From VAZQ01 sp035293945 (GTDB lineage: Bacteria; Pseudomonadota; Alphaproteobacteria; Rhizobiales; Xanthobacteraceae), in contig DATGLV010000024.1 of assembly GCA_035293945.1 (NCBI GenBank), forward strand, positions 62,001 through 126,000: a stretch of 64,000 bases of DNA, written 5' to 3'. Below the pieces are notes generated by a model. It worked only from the letters and a program-made list of their open reading frames with translations, was not told where the DNA came from and made no database searches. This document shows, one piece after another, positions 47,167 to 56,394 of the stretch. Within the stretch, counting starts at the first letter, position 1. Every line of letters begins with the position of its first letter. The position numbers and the translations under genes are program-made.

Positions 47167-47886
47167 ATGGACATCGAAAGTCAGAAACGTGCTGCCGCGG
47201 CGCGGGCGCTCGAATTCGTCGAGCCCGGGATGCGGCTCGGGCTGGGCACCGGCTCGACCGCGCGGCATTTCGTCGAGCTTCTGGCGGAGCGGGTGCGCGG
47301 CGGCCTGCGTGTGGTTGCGGTCGCCACCTCTGAAGCCACAAGAGCGGACGCCGAACGCCTCGGTGTGCCGCTGTCGACCCTCGATACGACACCAGTGCTC
47401 GATCTGACGGTCGATGGAGCCGATGAGATCGATCCGGATCTCACGCTCATAAAGGGGGGCGGGGGCGCGCTCTTGCGCGAGAAGATCGTTGCCAGTGCAA
47501 GCGCCCGCATGGTCGTCATCGCTGATCAATCAAAATGGGTGGCGGCGCTTGGTCGTTTTGCCCTGCCGATCGAGGTGATTCCGTTCGGGCTGACGGCCAC
47601 GCGGGGGGCGATCGAGAAGGCCGCTGCCGCCGCCGGATGTCCGGGTCCGGTGCGGCTGCGCCAAACCAAGGATAGCCTTCCCTTCGTCTCCGATTGTGGG
47701 CATTGGATACTCGACGCGGCGCTCGCGCGGATCCCCGATCCGGCTTCCCTGGCCGATCGGCTCGCTCGCATTGCCGGCGTGGTCGAGCACGGATTATTCA
47801 TCGGTCTCGCGCAGACCGCGGTGCTCGCCGGCCCCGACGGGGTTCGGGTGATCAACAAGATGGATGACAAGATCCAACATGGCTGA
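47167..47886 (+). CDS. rpiA: Ribose-5-phosphate isomerase A
   Basis: 239 residues. Interconverts ribose-5-P and ribulose-5-P in the pentose phosphate pathway. Seen: LGTGSTARHFVELL phosphate loop, DGADEIDPDLTLIKGGGGALLREKIVA with the catalytic Asp/Lys region, and DQSKWVAALGRFALPIEV. Complete. It overlaps gor by 8 bp (ATGGCTGA), which links NADPH-producing pentose-phosphate flow to glutathione reduction in one operon. Confidence 0.97.
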   Translation: MDIESQKRAAAARALEFVEPGMRLGLGTGSTARHFVELLAERVRGGLRVVAVATSEATRADAERLGVPLSTLDTTPVLDLTVDGADEIDPDLTLIKGGGGALLREKIVASASARMVVIADQSKWVAALGRFALPIEVIPFGLTATRGAIEKAAAAAGCPGPVRLRQTKDSLPFVSDCGHWILDAALARIPDPASLADRLARIAGVVEHGLFIGLAQTAVLAGPDGVRVINKMDDKIQHG

Positions 47887-49264
47887 GCACAGCGTCGACC
47901 TTTTCGTCATCGGGGCAGGTTCTGGTGGGGTGCGGGCGGCGCGCATTGCCGCCAACCATGGCGCCCGGGTGGCGATCGCCGAGGAATACAGGGTCGGGGG
48001 AACTTGTGTCATTCGCGGGTGCGTGCCCAAGAAGCTTCTGGTCTATGCCTCGCGCTTTGCCGATGAATTTGAGGACGCCGCCGGCTACGGCTGGACGGTG
48101 GGCGAGACTTCCTTCGATTGGGCGACCCTCATCGCCAACAAGGATCGCGAGATCGCGCGTCTGGAGCTGGCGTATGGGACCGCGCTCGAACGCGCAGGTG
48201 TGCGGATCATCAAGTCGCGGGCGGTGCTCGAGGATCGCCACACGGTGCTGCTTACCGCGACCGGAGAGCGCGTTCGCGCACGTCACATCCTGATCGCCAC
48301 CGGCGCCGCGCCGCATATGGGGCCGCCGATTCCCGGCCTCCAGCACGTGATCTCATCGAACGAAGCCTTTCACCTCGAAACCCTGCCCAAGCGCATATTG
48401 ATTCAGGGCGGCGGCTATATCGCGGTCGAGTTCGCGAGCATCTTCAACGGCCTCGGCGCGCAGGTGACCCTGCTCTACCGCGGGGACAATATCCTGCGAG
48501 GCTTCGACGACGATCTGCGCACCCATCTACGCGCCGAGATGGAACGGCGCGGCATAAAGATCATCACCCGAGCGACCGTCTGCGGGGTCGAGAGGACTTC
48601 CGGGACACTGCGTGCCGAATTGTCGGACGGCGCAGAGATCGAGGCCGACAAGGTGATGTTCGCGACCGGCCGCTGGCCCAATGTCACCGGTTTCGGGCTT
48701 GAGGCCGCGGGCGTGCGCCTGGCCGCCAATGGCGGCATTGCGGTCGATGCCTATTCGCAGACCTCGGTGCCGCACATCTATGCGGTGGGCGACGTCACCA
48801 ACCGGATTGCCCTAACGCCGGTCGCCGTTCGCGAAGGACACGCCTTTGCCGACACGGTGTTCGGCAACAGGCCGACGCGTGTCGACCATACGGACGTGCC
48901 GACTGCGGTGTTCTCCGAGCCGGAGGTCGGCACCGTCGGCCTCACGCAGGCACAGGCTTGTGCGAGCCTGCCCAAGGTCGACATTTATAAGACCATGTTC
49001 CGCCCGATGAAGGCGACGCTCGCCGGGCGCGAAACCCGCGTGTTCATGAAGCTCGTGGTCGACGGCTCAACCGACCGCGTGGTCGGCTGCCATATAGCGG
49101 GTGCGGACGCGGGCGAGATGATCCAGCTCGTCGGCATTGCGGTGAAAATGAAGGCGACCAAGGCCGACTTCGATGCCGTGATGGCGGTGCATCCGACCGC
49201 CGGCGAGGAGCTGGTGACGCTGCGTGAGAAAGCGCTGAGCTTCGAGCGGCAGGCCGCTGAATAG
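47879..49264 (+). CDS. gor: Glutathione-disulfide reductase
   Basis: 461 residues from ATG 47879. FAD site FVIGAGSGGVRAARIAA, redox-active pair C43-x4-C48 in GGTCVIRGCVPKK, NADP site LIQGGGYIAVEFASIF, and C-terminal HPTAGEELVTLR with the active-site His. It keeps glutathione reduced with NADPH. The start overlaps the rpiA stop by 8 bp; an upstream in-frame Met (47864) is not favoured. Confidence 0.96.
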   Translation: MAEHSVDLFVIGAGSGGVRAARIAANHGARVAIAEEYRVGGTCVIRGCVPKKLLVYASRFADEFEDAAGYGWTVGETSFDWATLIANKDREIARLELAYGTALERAGVRIIKSRAVLEDRHTVLLTATGERVRARHILIATGAAPHMGPPIPGLQHVISSNEAFHLETLPKRILIQGGGYIAVEFASIFNGLGAQVTLLYRGDNILRGFDDDLRTHLRAEMERRGIKIITRATVCGVERTSGTLRAELSDGAEIEADKVMFATGRWPNVTGFGLEAAGVRLAANGGIAVDAYSQTSVPHIYAVGDVTNRIALTPVAVREGHAFADTVFGNRPTRVDHTDVPTAVFSEPEVGTVGLTQAQACASLPKVDIYKTMFRPMKATLAGRETRVFMKLVVDGSTDRVVGCHIAGADAGEMIQLVGIAVKMKATKADFDAVMAVHPTAGEELVTLREKALSFERQAAE

Positions 49265-49356
49265 CTATTCGCTTTTTCTGGCCCATTGCGCCCGCAGTCG
49301 TGTATAAGCCCTCGAAGTCCCAAATAATGATGTCCTGAGTAAGCGGAGGGCCAGTC

Positions 49357-50745
49357 ATGGCCGAGCGATGGACGCCGGAAGGTTGGCGCAGCAAGCCGGC
49401 GCTGCAAATGCCCGATTATCCCGACTTGGCCGCATTGGCCGAGGTCGAGAAGCAGCTGGCGACGTTCCCGCCGCTCGTTTTTGCAGGTGAGGCGCGCAAT
49501 CTGACGCGGGCATTGGCCAAGGTGGCGGCCGGCGATGCTTTCCTGCTGCAGGGCGGTGACTGCGCCGAAAGCTTCGCCGAGCACGGCGCCAACAATATCC
49601 GCGATTTCTTCCGTCTGTTCCTGCAGATGGCGGTGGTTCTCACCTATGCGGCCGCCTCGCCGGTGGTGAAGATCGGCCGTGTGGCCGGGCAGTTCGCCAA
49701 GCCGCGCACCTCCCCGGTGGAGAAGCGCAACGGTCAAGAGCTGCCGGTCTATCGCGGCGACATCATCAACGGCACCGATTTCACGCCCGAGGCGCGCATT
49801 CCCGATCCGCGCCGGCAGCTTGCGGCCTACCGCCAGTCGGCCGCGACCTTGAACCTGCTGCGCGCGTTTGCCCAGGGCGGCTACGCCAATCTGGGCAATG
49901 TGCGGCAATGGGTGCTGGGGTTCGTCAAGGACAGCCCGCAATCGCGCCGTTATGTTCAGCTCACCGACCAGATATCCGAGGCACTGGGGTTCATGCAGGC
50001 CTGCGGGCTCGATCTCGAAAGCCATCCTGAGCTCCGCTCGACCGATTTCTACACCAGCCACGAGGCGTTGCTGCTCGGCTTCGAGCAGGCGATGACGCGC
50101 GTGGATTCGACCAGCGGCGACTGGTATTGCACCTCGGGCCACATGCTGTGGATCGGCGACCGCACGCGCCAAATCGATCACGCGCATGTGGAATTCTGCC
50201 GCGGCATCAAGAATCCCTTGGGACTGAAGTGCGGCCCGAGCAGCAAGGTCGATGAAATGCTGAAGCTCATCGACATTCTCAATCCGGATAACGAACCGGG
50301 TCGCCTCACGCTGATCTGCCGCCTGGGCGCTGAAAAGGCGGGCGACCTCCTGCCCCCGATGGTGCGAGCGGTCGAGCGGGAGGGCCGCTCGGTGGTGTGG
50401 TCCTGCGATCCTATGCACGGCAACACGATCACCTCCGCGAGCGGCTACAAGACAAGGCCGTTCGATCAAATCCTCCGAGAGGTACGCACCTTCTTCCAAG
50501 TGCATGCGGCGGAAGGCACATATGCGGGTGGCGTGCACCTGGAGATGACCGGGCAGAACGTCACCGAATGCACCGGCGGAGCGCGCGCGATCACCGACGA
50601 GGATCTTAACGATCGCTATCACACGGTGTGCGATCCGCGGCTCAATGCCGAGCAGGCGCTCGATCTCGCGTTTCTGCTCGCCGATCTGCTCAAGCAGGAG
50701 CGCGCCGCCAAGGTGCGACCTTTGCCGCAAGTCTCGGGCCTGTGA
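49357..50745 (+). CDS. Class II 3-deoxy-7-phosphoheptulonate (DAHP) synthase
   Basis: 462-residue entry enzyme of the shikimate pathway, plant-like class II (AroG2/COG3200). Seen: LQGGDCAESFAEHG (PEP/Mn region with C), RVAGQFAKPRTSP, GMKCGP-like LGLKCGPSSK, WSCDPMHGNT, and GGVHLEMTGQNVTECTGG with the metal-binding His/Glu. Ribosome binding site GCGGAGG before ATG 49357. The first gene after gor in the same direction, with a separate promoter likely in the 92-bp gap. Confidence 0.96.
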   Translation: MAERWTPEGWRSKPALQMPDYPDLAALAEVEKQLATFPPLVFAGEARNLTRALAKVAAGDAFLLQGGDCAESFAEHGANNIRDFFRLFLQMAVVLTYAAASPVVKIGRVAGQFAKPRTSPVEKRNGQELPVYRGDIINGTDFTPEARIPDPRRQLAAYRQSAATLNLLRAFAQGGYANLGNVRQWVLGFVKDSPQSRRYVQLTDQISEALGFMQACGLDLESHPELRSTDFYTSHEALLLGFEQAMTRVDSTSGDWYCTSGHMLWIGDRTRQIDHAHVEFCRGIKNPLGLKCGPSSKVDEMLKLIDILNPDNEPGRLTLICRLGAEKAGDLLPPMVRAVEREGRSVVWSCDPMHGNTITSASGYKTRPFDQILREVRTFFQVHAAEGTYAGGVHLEMTGQNVTECTGGARAITDEDLNDRYHTVCDPRLNAEQALDLAFLLADLLKQERAAKVRPLPQVSGL

Positions 50746-50796
50746 ATTGTTGCTGCTGGCTGGGACGAGCCACCCCGGTATCGATCCTGCGCAGCA

Positions 50797-50907
50797 GGGC
50801 GTTTACGCCTGTCTTCGATGGGCTACGCAGGAATCCACACCGCGACGCGCTCGCGCATTTGCCAGGGCTTATGGGTCCCTGCTTTCGCCTGCTTTCGCAG
50901 GGACGAC
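50797..50907. repeat. Palindromic repeat cluster
   Basis: GGGCGTTTACGCC-TGTCTTCGAT-GGGCTACGC (50797-50830) matches the block at 3768-3803. A second part, TATGGGTCCCTGCTTTCG...CAGGGACGAC (50870-50907), is the right arm of the repeat seen at 59135, carrying a 10-bp duplication CCTGCTTTCG. No gene occupies 50746-51066. Confidence 0.8.
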
Positions 50908-51066
50908 CCGGTGCACGCTTCATCCCCCATGAAGGTAAACAGACTTCGCGCTCATGCTGCATTAACAATAGGCGCCGAAGCGAGTGGCGATCCTTAAAAC
51001 TGTAAGGATTGCGCAAAGCATTGCGGCAAAGACTGGCCACAGCATTCGGGCTTACGGGGGGAAATC

Positions 51067-52071
51067 GTGAGCGCTCGGTCGATCGTCTTTGTGGCCGCCG
51101 CTTTGGCAGTAGCGATGGTGGCGTGCTTCTGCGGCACCGCCCGTGCCGGCGACCTGGTCTTCCGCGCATTCGATCCGCCCAAGATCTATACGGGCGAGGT
51201 TGGGGTTCGCTTCTGGTACGGCCGCGGCCAAACCGGCAAGAGCCTATACGACACCACCGGCGCGTTTCTGGTCTCGCGTTTGAGCTACGACAACATGTCG
51301 ATTTATTCTGCCGAGGCCTTTGGTCGCTTCGAGCTCGACACCGGCTGGTTCGCCAAGGGATTGGTGGGGGGCGGCGCATTTCGCGGGGGCTCACTCAAGG
51401 ATGAGGATTTCCCGCCCGGCATCTCGCCCTATTCGGCGACGTTGAGCACGATCAACAACAGCGCGCCTTTCTACGCGACGGTGGACTTCGGATACAACGT
51501 GATAAGGGGGGGAGATTTTCGCGTCGGCGTGTTCGTCGGCTACAACAATCTATACGAAACGACCGGCGCGACTGGCTGCACCCAGATCGCCACCAATCCG
51601 GACATCTGTGGGATATTCCCGGTGCCGGGGACCTTCAAAGTGATCACCCAGGACAATGATTGGAACTCGTTGCGCCTGGGGCTCAATGGCGTGGCCGACG
51701 TGACCGACCGCCTGAAGCTCGAGCTCGACGCCGCGTACCTGCCATTGGTCTCGCTCAGGGGCACCGACACGCACTGGCTGCGCATCAGCAACCAGCCGGG
51801 CGACTTTTCAGGCCCGATCCCGGAGGACGGCAGCGGCTGGGGCTATCAGCTCGAAGGGGTCTTGTCCTACCGGGTAACAGATTCTATCAGCGTCGGCATT
51901 GGCGGGCGCTACTGGCACATGCAGACCAGCGGCTTCAGCCATTTCGAAGGTCACGTCAACAGCTTTCAGGCGTTCCCGCAGCCGGTCAACTGGCACACCG
52001 ACAATTACGGCCTGTTCCTGCAGACGGGTCTCGCGTTCGGCCCCAATCCGATCATCAGCAGCGGCAGCTAG
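51067..52071 (+). CDS. Outer-membrane beta-barrel protein
   Basis: 334 residues. Signal peptide 1-27 (IVFVAAALAVAMVACFCGTARA, cleavage before GDLVFR). The mature part alternates aromatic/hydrophobic strands (VGVRFWYGRG, ATVDFGYNVIRGG, VGVFVGYNNLYETT, LRLGLNGVADVTDRLKLELDAAYLPL, GVLSYRVTDSISVGIGGRYWHM) of 8-12 strands, as in OmpA-like or omptin-like barrels. GTG start at 51067 after AGGAAATC-type site. No catalytic motif was identified; likely a porin-like or adhesion barrel. Same direction as dgkA and nadE. Confidence 0.78.
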   Translation: MSARSIVFVAAALAVAMVACFCGTARAGDLVFRAFDPPKIYTGEVGVRFWYGRGQTGKSLYDTTGAFLVSRLSYDNMSIYSAEAFGRFELDTGWFAKGLVGGGAFRGGSLKDEDFPPGISPYSATLSTINNSAPFYATVDFGYNVIRGGDFRVGVFVGYNNLYETTGATGCTQIATNPDICGIFPVPGTFKVITQDNDWNSLRLGLNGVADVTDRLKLELDAAYLPLVSLRGTDTHWLRISNQPGDFSGPIPEDGSGWGYQLEGVLSYRVTDSISVGIGGRYWHMQTSGFSHFEGHVNSFQAFPQPVNWHTDNYGLFLQTGLAFGPNPIISSGS

Positions 52072-52082
52072 CGGACTAAGCC

Positions 52083-52436
52083 ATGGAACGGTTGCTGCGC
52101 GCGGCGGTCAACAGCTGGAATGGCATTGCCTTCGCGCTAAGCACTGAGACCGCTCTGCGGCAGGAATTCGCGGTGTTCGTGCCGGCTGTCCCGCTCGCCT
52201 TCGTGATTGCGGAGGACACCTGGAAGCGCTTGGCGCTGCTCGGCGTGCTGGTGCTGCTGATCGTCGTGGAGCTGTTGAACACCGCAATCGAGAAGTTGTG
52301 CGATCGCGTCAATCCGGCGATCGACCCGCAAATCGGGCGGGTCAAGGACATGGGCTCCGCCGCCGTCGGCTGCACGTTGCTGCTCGCCGGGGCTGTCTGG
52401 CTCTTGGCCCTGGCCGAGCGGCTCGGCTTTCTGTGA
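52083..52436 (+). CDS. dgkA: Diacylglycerol kinase (prokaryotic type)
   Basis: 117-residue inner-membrane enzyme recycling diacylglycerol to phosphatidate. Three membrane helices; hallmark motif VELLNTAIEKLCDRVNP (catalytic Glu) and KDMGSAAVGCTLLL. N-terminal amphipathic stretch RLLRAAVNSWNGIAFALSTETALRQE is complete. Starts 11 bp after the outer-membrane gene and 41 bp before nadE. Confidence 0.95.
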   Translation: MERLLRAAVNSWNGIAFALSTETALRQEFAVFVPAVPLAFVIAEDTWKRLALLGVLVLLIVVELLNTAIEKLCDRVNPAIDPQIGRVKDMGSAAVGCTLLLAGAVWLLALAERLGFL

Positions 52437-52477
52437 GTGATTGCAGTTGACGATGCCGACGCGCTACATCTCTTGGC

Positions 52478-54220
52478 ATGAATGAACGTCCGACCGACCA
52501 GCTGGCGATTGCGATTGCCCAGCTCGATCCGACCGTCGGTGACATTGCCGGCAATGCGGCAAAAGCGCGGGCCGCGCGCGCCGCTGCCGCCCGTGAGGGC
52601 GCCGACATCGTGGCCTTGCCGGAAATGTTCTTGTCCGGCTATCCGCCCGAAGATCTGGTGCTCAAGCCGGCTTTGCAGGCGGCCTGCCGCGCGAAGGTCG
52701 AGGAGCTTGCGGCCGAGACGGCGGACGGCGGTCCGGCCCTGCTCGTCGGTACGCCATGGGTCGAAGACGGCAAGCTCTACAATGCCTATTGCCTGCTCGA
52801 CCGGGGTGCGGTCGCGGCGCGGCGCTTCAAGGTCGACTTACCTAATTACGGCGTATTCGACGAGAAGCGGGTATTCGCAGCCGGCCCCTTGCCGGGCCCG
52901 GTCAATTTCCGTGGCGTGCGTCTGGGCTTGCCGATCTGCGAGGATATTTGGGGCTCCGACGTAGTCGAGACGCTCTCCGAGACCGGCGCCGAATTGCTGA
53001 TCGTGCCCAATGGCTCGCCGTATTGGCGCGAAAAGGAGGAGACCCGCCTCAACATCGCGGTCGCGCGCGTCACCGAGAGTGATCTGCCGCTCATCTATGT
53101 CAACGAGGTCGGCGGACAGGACGAGTTGGTGTTCGATGGCGCTTCTTTTGCGCTGCACGCCGACTGCTCGCTGGCCTTTCAACTGCCGGCCTTCCGCGAG
53201 GTCGTGACGATAGTGCGCTGGCAGCGCACCGGCAACGGCTGGCGCTGCGTGGACGCGCCCTTGGCCAAGTCGCAGCCGAGCGATCAGGACGATTATTCCG
53301 CTTGCGTGCTCGGCCTGCGCGATTACATCGAGAAGAACGGCTTCGCCGGCGTGGTGCTGGGTCTCTCAGGCGGCATCGATTCGGCCTTGTGCGCCGCCAT
53401 CGCGGTCGACGCTATCGGGGCGGCGCGCGTGCGCTGCGTAATGCTGCCCTATCGGTTCACCGCGGAAGAATCGCTTCATGACGCTGCATCCATCGCCCGC
53501 GCACTGGGCGTGCACTACGATGTGATTCCGATCGAGCAGGCGGTCTCAGGCCTCGAGCACACGCTGGCGCCGCTGTTCGCAGGCCATGCGCGCGACGTCA
53601 CCGAAGAAAACCTGCAGTCGCGCGCGCGCGGCACCCTCCTGATGGCGATCTCCAACAAGCTCGGCCTGATGGTGGTGACCACTGGCAACAAATCGGAAAT
53701 GTCGGTCGGCTATGCGACGCTCTACGGAGACATGAACGGCGGCTTCAATCCGATCAAGGATCTCTACAAGACGGAAGTCTACCGACTTGCGCGATTGCGC
53801 AACGGCTGGGCTCCTGAGGACGCGCTCGGTCCCGCCGGGCCGGTCATTCCTGACAACGTGCTCACGCGCGCGCCCACCGCGGAGCTGCGCGAGAACCAGA
53901 CCGATCAGGATTCGCTGCCGCCCTACGATGTGCTCGACGCCATTCTCGAGCGGATGGTCGAGCGCGAGGAGCCGATCGCCGACATCGTGGCGGCGGGATT
54001 TCCGCGCGAGACGGTGGTGAAAGTGGAGCGGCTCCTCAATCTCGCGGAGTACAAGCGCCGGCAGGCGGCGCCCGGCGTCAAGGTGACGCTCAAGAATTTC
54101 GGCCGCGATCGCCGCTATCCGATCACCAACCGCTTCCGCGATCCCGGCACGCCGCTGCCCAAGAGCGAGTCGTTGCCGACGGCCGGCGCGCCTGCAAAGA
54201 GCGAGGCGTTCGACCTCTGA
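52478..54220 (+). CDS. nadE: NAD+ synthase, glutamine-hydrolysing
   Basis: 580 residues, two domains. Nitrilase-like glutaminase (1-about 275): E49 in LPEMFLSGYPPEDL, lysine in the ARRFKVDLPNYGVFDEKR stretch, and C154 in GLPICEDIWG (catalytic triad E-K-C). Then the NAD synthase domain: P-loop S297-GGIDSAL, EENLQSRARGTLLMAISN, TTGNKSEMSVGY and NGGFNPIKDLYKT. It makes NAD+ from deamido-NAD and glutamine. The stop is 2 bp from the convergent DUF2865 gene's stop. Confidence 0.96.
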   Translation: MNERPTDQLAIAIAQLDPTVGDIAGNAAKARAARAAAAREGADIVALPEMFLSGYPPEDLVLKPALQAACRAKVEELAAETADGGPALLVGTPWVEDGKLYNAYCLLDRGAVAARRFKVDLPNYGVFDEKRVFAAGPLPGPVNFRGVRLGLPICEDIWGSDVVETLSETGAELLIVPNGSPYWREKEETRLNIAVARVTESDLPLIYVNEVGGQDELVFDGASFALHADCSLAFQLPAFREVVTIVRWQRTGNGWRCVDAPLAKSQPSDQDDYSACVLGLRDYIEKNGFAGVVLGLSGGIDSALCAAIAVDAIGAARVRCVMLPYRFTAEESLHDAASIARALGVHYDVIPIEQAVSGLEHTLAPLFAGHARDVTEENLQSRARGTLLMAISNKLGLMVVTTGNKSEMSVGYATLYGDMNGGFNPIKDLYKTEVYRLARLRNGWAPEDALGPAGPVIPDNVLTRAPTAELRENQTDQDSLPPYDVLDAILERMVEREEPIADIVAAGFPRETVVKVERLLNLAEYKRRQAAPGVKVTLKNFGRDRRYPITNRFRDPGTPLPKSESLPTAGAPAKSEAFDL

Positions 54221-54222
54221 CG

Positions 54223-55446
54223 TTAATGCTCCGGCAGGAAGGTCGGGCCGACGATGCGCACCTTGCGCTTGCTCGGATCGGCCTCCGGATCGCTCTGCGA
54301 GGGCTTGTTGGCGGCGGTGGCTGGCCCAGGTGGCGTCGCGGTCGTGGACTGCGCCGAGCCCGGCTTGGCTGGAGCAGCAGGCTTGATCGGCTTGCCCTGC
54401 GCATCGGTCTGCGGCTGCGAGAGCTGCTTGGCGCGCTCTTCGGTGACCACGACATCTCCGCGCTCGATGGTCTGGTCATCGAGCTGCTTTAGAGCATCCG
54501 CCCAGGTCTGGCCCGCCGCTTTGCAGCTGCAGCTCGGGTTGAACGCCTTGCGATACGCGAACGCGTTGGGCAACTCGGTATAGGGCTTGCCGCTGTTCGC
54601 CGACACCGCGTTGGTGACGTCCTCGCCGGTGCTCTTATGGGTATAAAGCTCGACCTGGGCTGCCGGGCACAGGCGCTGGCAGGCCTGCGCATCGTCGGCG
54701 AACCGGTTCGGCACGGTGGAATAGGAGATCGGGAAGTAATAGCCGTCGCAGGTTCGCACGCACAGTGTCTTATATGTGCCGGTGCCGGAGGAGGTTTGGG
54801 CAGAGTCCGGATTGAGGATGGTTCCGGGCCCGAACAGGCGATCAAAGAAGCTGCCGCCCTGGCTTGCCAGCTGGCGATATTGCGGACCGCAATCGTTTTG
54901 CGCCAGCGCACCGATGATCTGCCGCCGTTGATTCTCGCGATCGGAAGAGGTGTTGTTCTGCAGCCGTTCCAGATCGCTCATGGCGCGATCGAGGTTGGCG
55001 CGCGCCTGCTGGATCTGGTTATTGAGCGGCCCGCATTGGGCCGGCTGGCTGACAAACAGAGAGAAGAAGCCGTTGCCTTCGCAGCCCGAGCGACGCGCCT
55101 GCGCACTCAGGCGGTCAAGATCGGATTGCTGCTTGTGGACCGCATCATCCAGGCGCCTGGCCTGATCGGATTGGCTCGGATCGGTCACTCCGCGATCGAA
55201 CGCGGAGAGCTGCCCCTCAAGCTGGCTACAGACCGGGTTCCGCGGCTGCGCTCCGGGCGCCGGCGAATAGGGGCCCTGCGCGGGGGCGTTGCCCGGATAG
55301 GGCGGCGGATAGGCCTGATAGGGAGGTGGATATCCGGGCGGCGGGGCCGACGGTGGCGCTGCCTGCGGTGAAGACAGCGGTGCCAGGAAGGCGAGCGGCA
55401 CGACGAGCGTCGCGAGGCCCAATTTCTGTCGTGGTCTCGTGGTCAT
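54223..55446 (-). CDS. Exported DUF2865 protein
   Basis: 407 residues. N-terminal signal (LGLATLVVPLAFLAPLSSPQA), a Pro/Tyr-rich linker (PPPGYPPPYQAYPPPYPGN), a coiled-coil-like region (about 110-215), then the DUF2865 core: LCVRTCDGYYFPISYSTVPNRF, CQRLCPAAQVELYTHKS, PNAFAYRKAFNPSCSC; six or more cysteines suggest disulfides in the periplasm. C-terminal Pro/Ala-rich tail ending VGPTFLPEH. ATG 55446 is used because upstream codons belong to a palindromic repeat that ends 4 bp before it; the long frame (521 residues) is an artefact of reading through that repeat. Confidence 0.85.
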   Translation of the reverse strand: MTTRPRQKLGLATLVVPLAFLAPLSSPQAAPPSAPPPGYPPPYQAYPPPYPGNAPAQGPYSPAPGAQPRNPVCSQLEGQLSAFDRGVTDPSQSDQARRLDDAVHKQQSDLDRLSAQARRSGCEGNGFFSLFVSQPAQCGPLNNQIQQARANLDRAMSDLERLQNNTSSDRENQRRQIIGALAQNDCGPQYRQLASQGGSFFDRLFGPGTILNPDSAQTSSGTGTYKTLCVRTCDGYYFPISYSTVPNRFADDAQACQRLCPAAQVELYTHKSTGEDVTNAVSANSGKPYTELPNAFAYRKAFNPSCSCKAAGQTWADALKQLDDQTIERGDVVVTEERAKQLSQPQTDAQGKPIKPAAPAKPGSAQSTTATPPGPATAANKPSQSDPEADPSKRKVRIVGPTFLPEH

Positions 55447-55450
55447 CGGC

Positions 55451-55619
55451 CCGGTGCCCTGTTTCCGAAGTCCGTGCACCATTGCGGTATCCTCCGACAC
55501 GGACTTCGGAAACAAAAAGGGCACCGGCAAGCCTATGATGCTAGTGCCGCTTTTCGATTTGAAGTTCCTGAAATGAGCTTGCAGCGGACGGCGCAGGAAC
55601 TTCAAATCGGCGGCACTAG
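55451..55619 (-). repeat. Two-hairpin interspersed repeat, copy B (inverted)
   Basis: Same composite unit as 16819-16985, on the minus strand: hairpin 1 at 55541-55619 (CTAGTGCCGC...ATTTGAAGTTCC), a 13-bp spacer (55528-55540), hairpin 2 at 55451-55527 (ending CCGG in place of CTAG). Stem substitutions are compensatory: GTGTCGC/GCGACAC becomes GTGCCGC/GCGGCAC, GTTCG/CGAAC becomes GTCCG/CGGAC, and CTAG/CTAG becomes CCGG/CCGG. It ends 4 bp before the DUF2865 ATG. Confidence 0.92.
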
Positions 55620-55708
55620 TCTTGAATGTGAGACTGAAGCTCTTGAGCCTAGAAATCGGATCAAGCGCCGGAATGGTGACCAAAGTGTGAATAGCGCAGT
55701 ATCGATGT

Positions 55709-56353
55709 TCATTCCGCGTCCGGCTGATTCTCCGGTCGCGCCGCCACGAAAGCGGGAAGCTCGCCACAGGCGGCATCGATAGCGACAATCTTCGGGTAGG
55801 CGTCGAGCGGAACCTTCAGGCGCCTTGCGTTGAAGACCTGCGGCACCAAGCAGAGATCCGCCAACGTGACCTCAGCCCCGTACGCATAGGGGCCAGGGCA
55901 CACCATGGCCTCGAGCGCATCGAATCCCTCGCGCACCCAGTGGTGATACCAGGCATCGATCTTGCCCTGGTCGTGACCGAGCTCGTTCTTGAGGTAACGC
56001 AGCGGTGCCAGATTGTTCAGCGGATGGATATCGCAGGCGACCGTGAGTGCCAGCGCTCGCACCTGCGCGCGCGCGACTGGCTCGGTCGGCAAGAGCGGCG
56101 GCCGGGGATGCACCTCATCGAGATATTCGATGATGGCGAGAGACTGGGTGATGAACTCGTCCGATTCGAGCCTCAAGGTCGGCACCCGCATCAGCGGATT
56201 GATGGCTCGATAGGCCGGCTTGCGGTTGAGGCCGCCGTCCTTCTGCAGATGTATCGGCACTGTATCGAAGCCCAGGCCCTTGAGATTGAAGGCGATGCGG
56301 ACCCGATAGGCTGCCGAGGAGCGAAAATAGGAATAGAGGGTCACTGGCCTCAT
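55709..56353 (-). CDS. maiA: Maleylacetoacetate isomerase (zeta-class GST)
   Basis: 214 residues. Thioredoxin-like N-terminus with the zeta-class motif YSYFRSSAAYRVRIALN-like (LYSYFRSSAAYRVRIAFN, catalytic S-S-A), then the helical domain (IEYLDEVHPRPPLLPTEP, DIHPLNNLAPLRYL). It isomerises maleylacetoacetate in tyrosine/homogentisate breakdown with glutathione. ATG 56353 follows AAGAGAAG. It lies 41 bp after the MarR gene on the same strand, so the regulator likely controls it. Confidence 0.9.
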   Translation of the reverse strand: MRPVTLYSYFRSSAAYRVRIAFNLKGLGFDTVPIHLQKDGGLNRKPAYRAINPLMRVPTLRLESDEFITQSLAIIEYLDEVHPRPPLLPTEPVARAQVRALALTVACDIHPLNNLAPLRYLKNELGHDQGKIDAWYHHWVREGFDALEAMVCPGPYAYGAEVTLADLCLVPQVFNARRLKVPLDAYPKIVAIDAACGELPAFVAARPENQPDAE

Positions 56354-56394
56354 GCTTCTCTTTGCGGATGTCGTTCCATTGGAACGGGCAGGGT

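Noticed and set aside
48985..50730. 581-codon minus-strand frame over DAHP synthase and gor
   Set aside because: Opposite-strand shadow; class II DAHP synthase and gor are complete on the plus strand.
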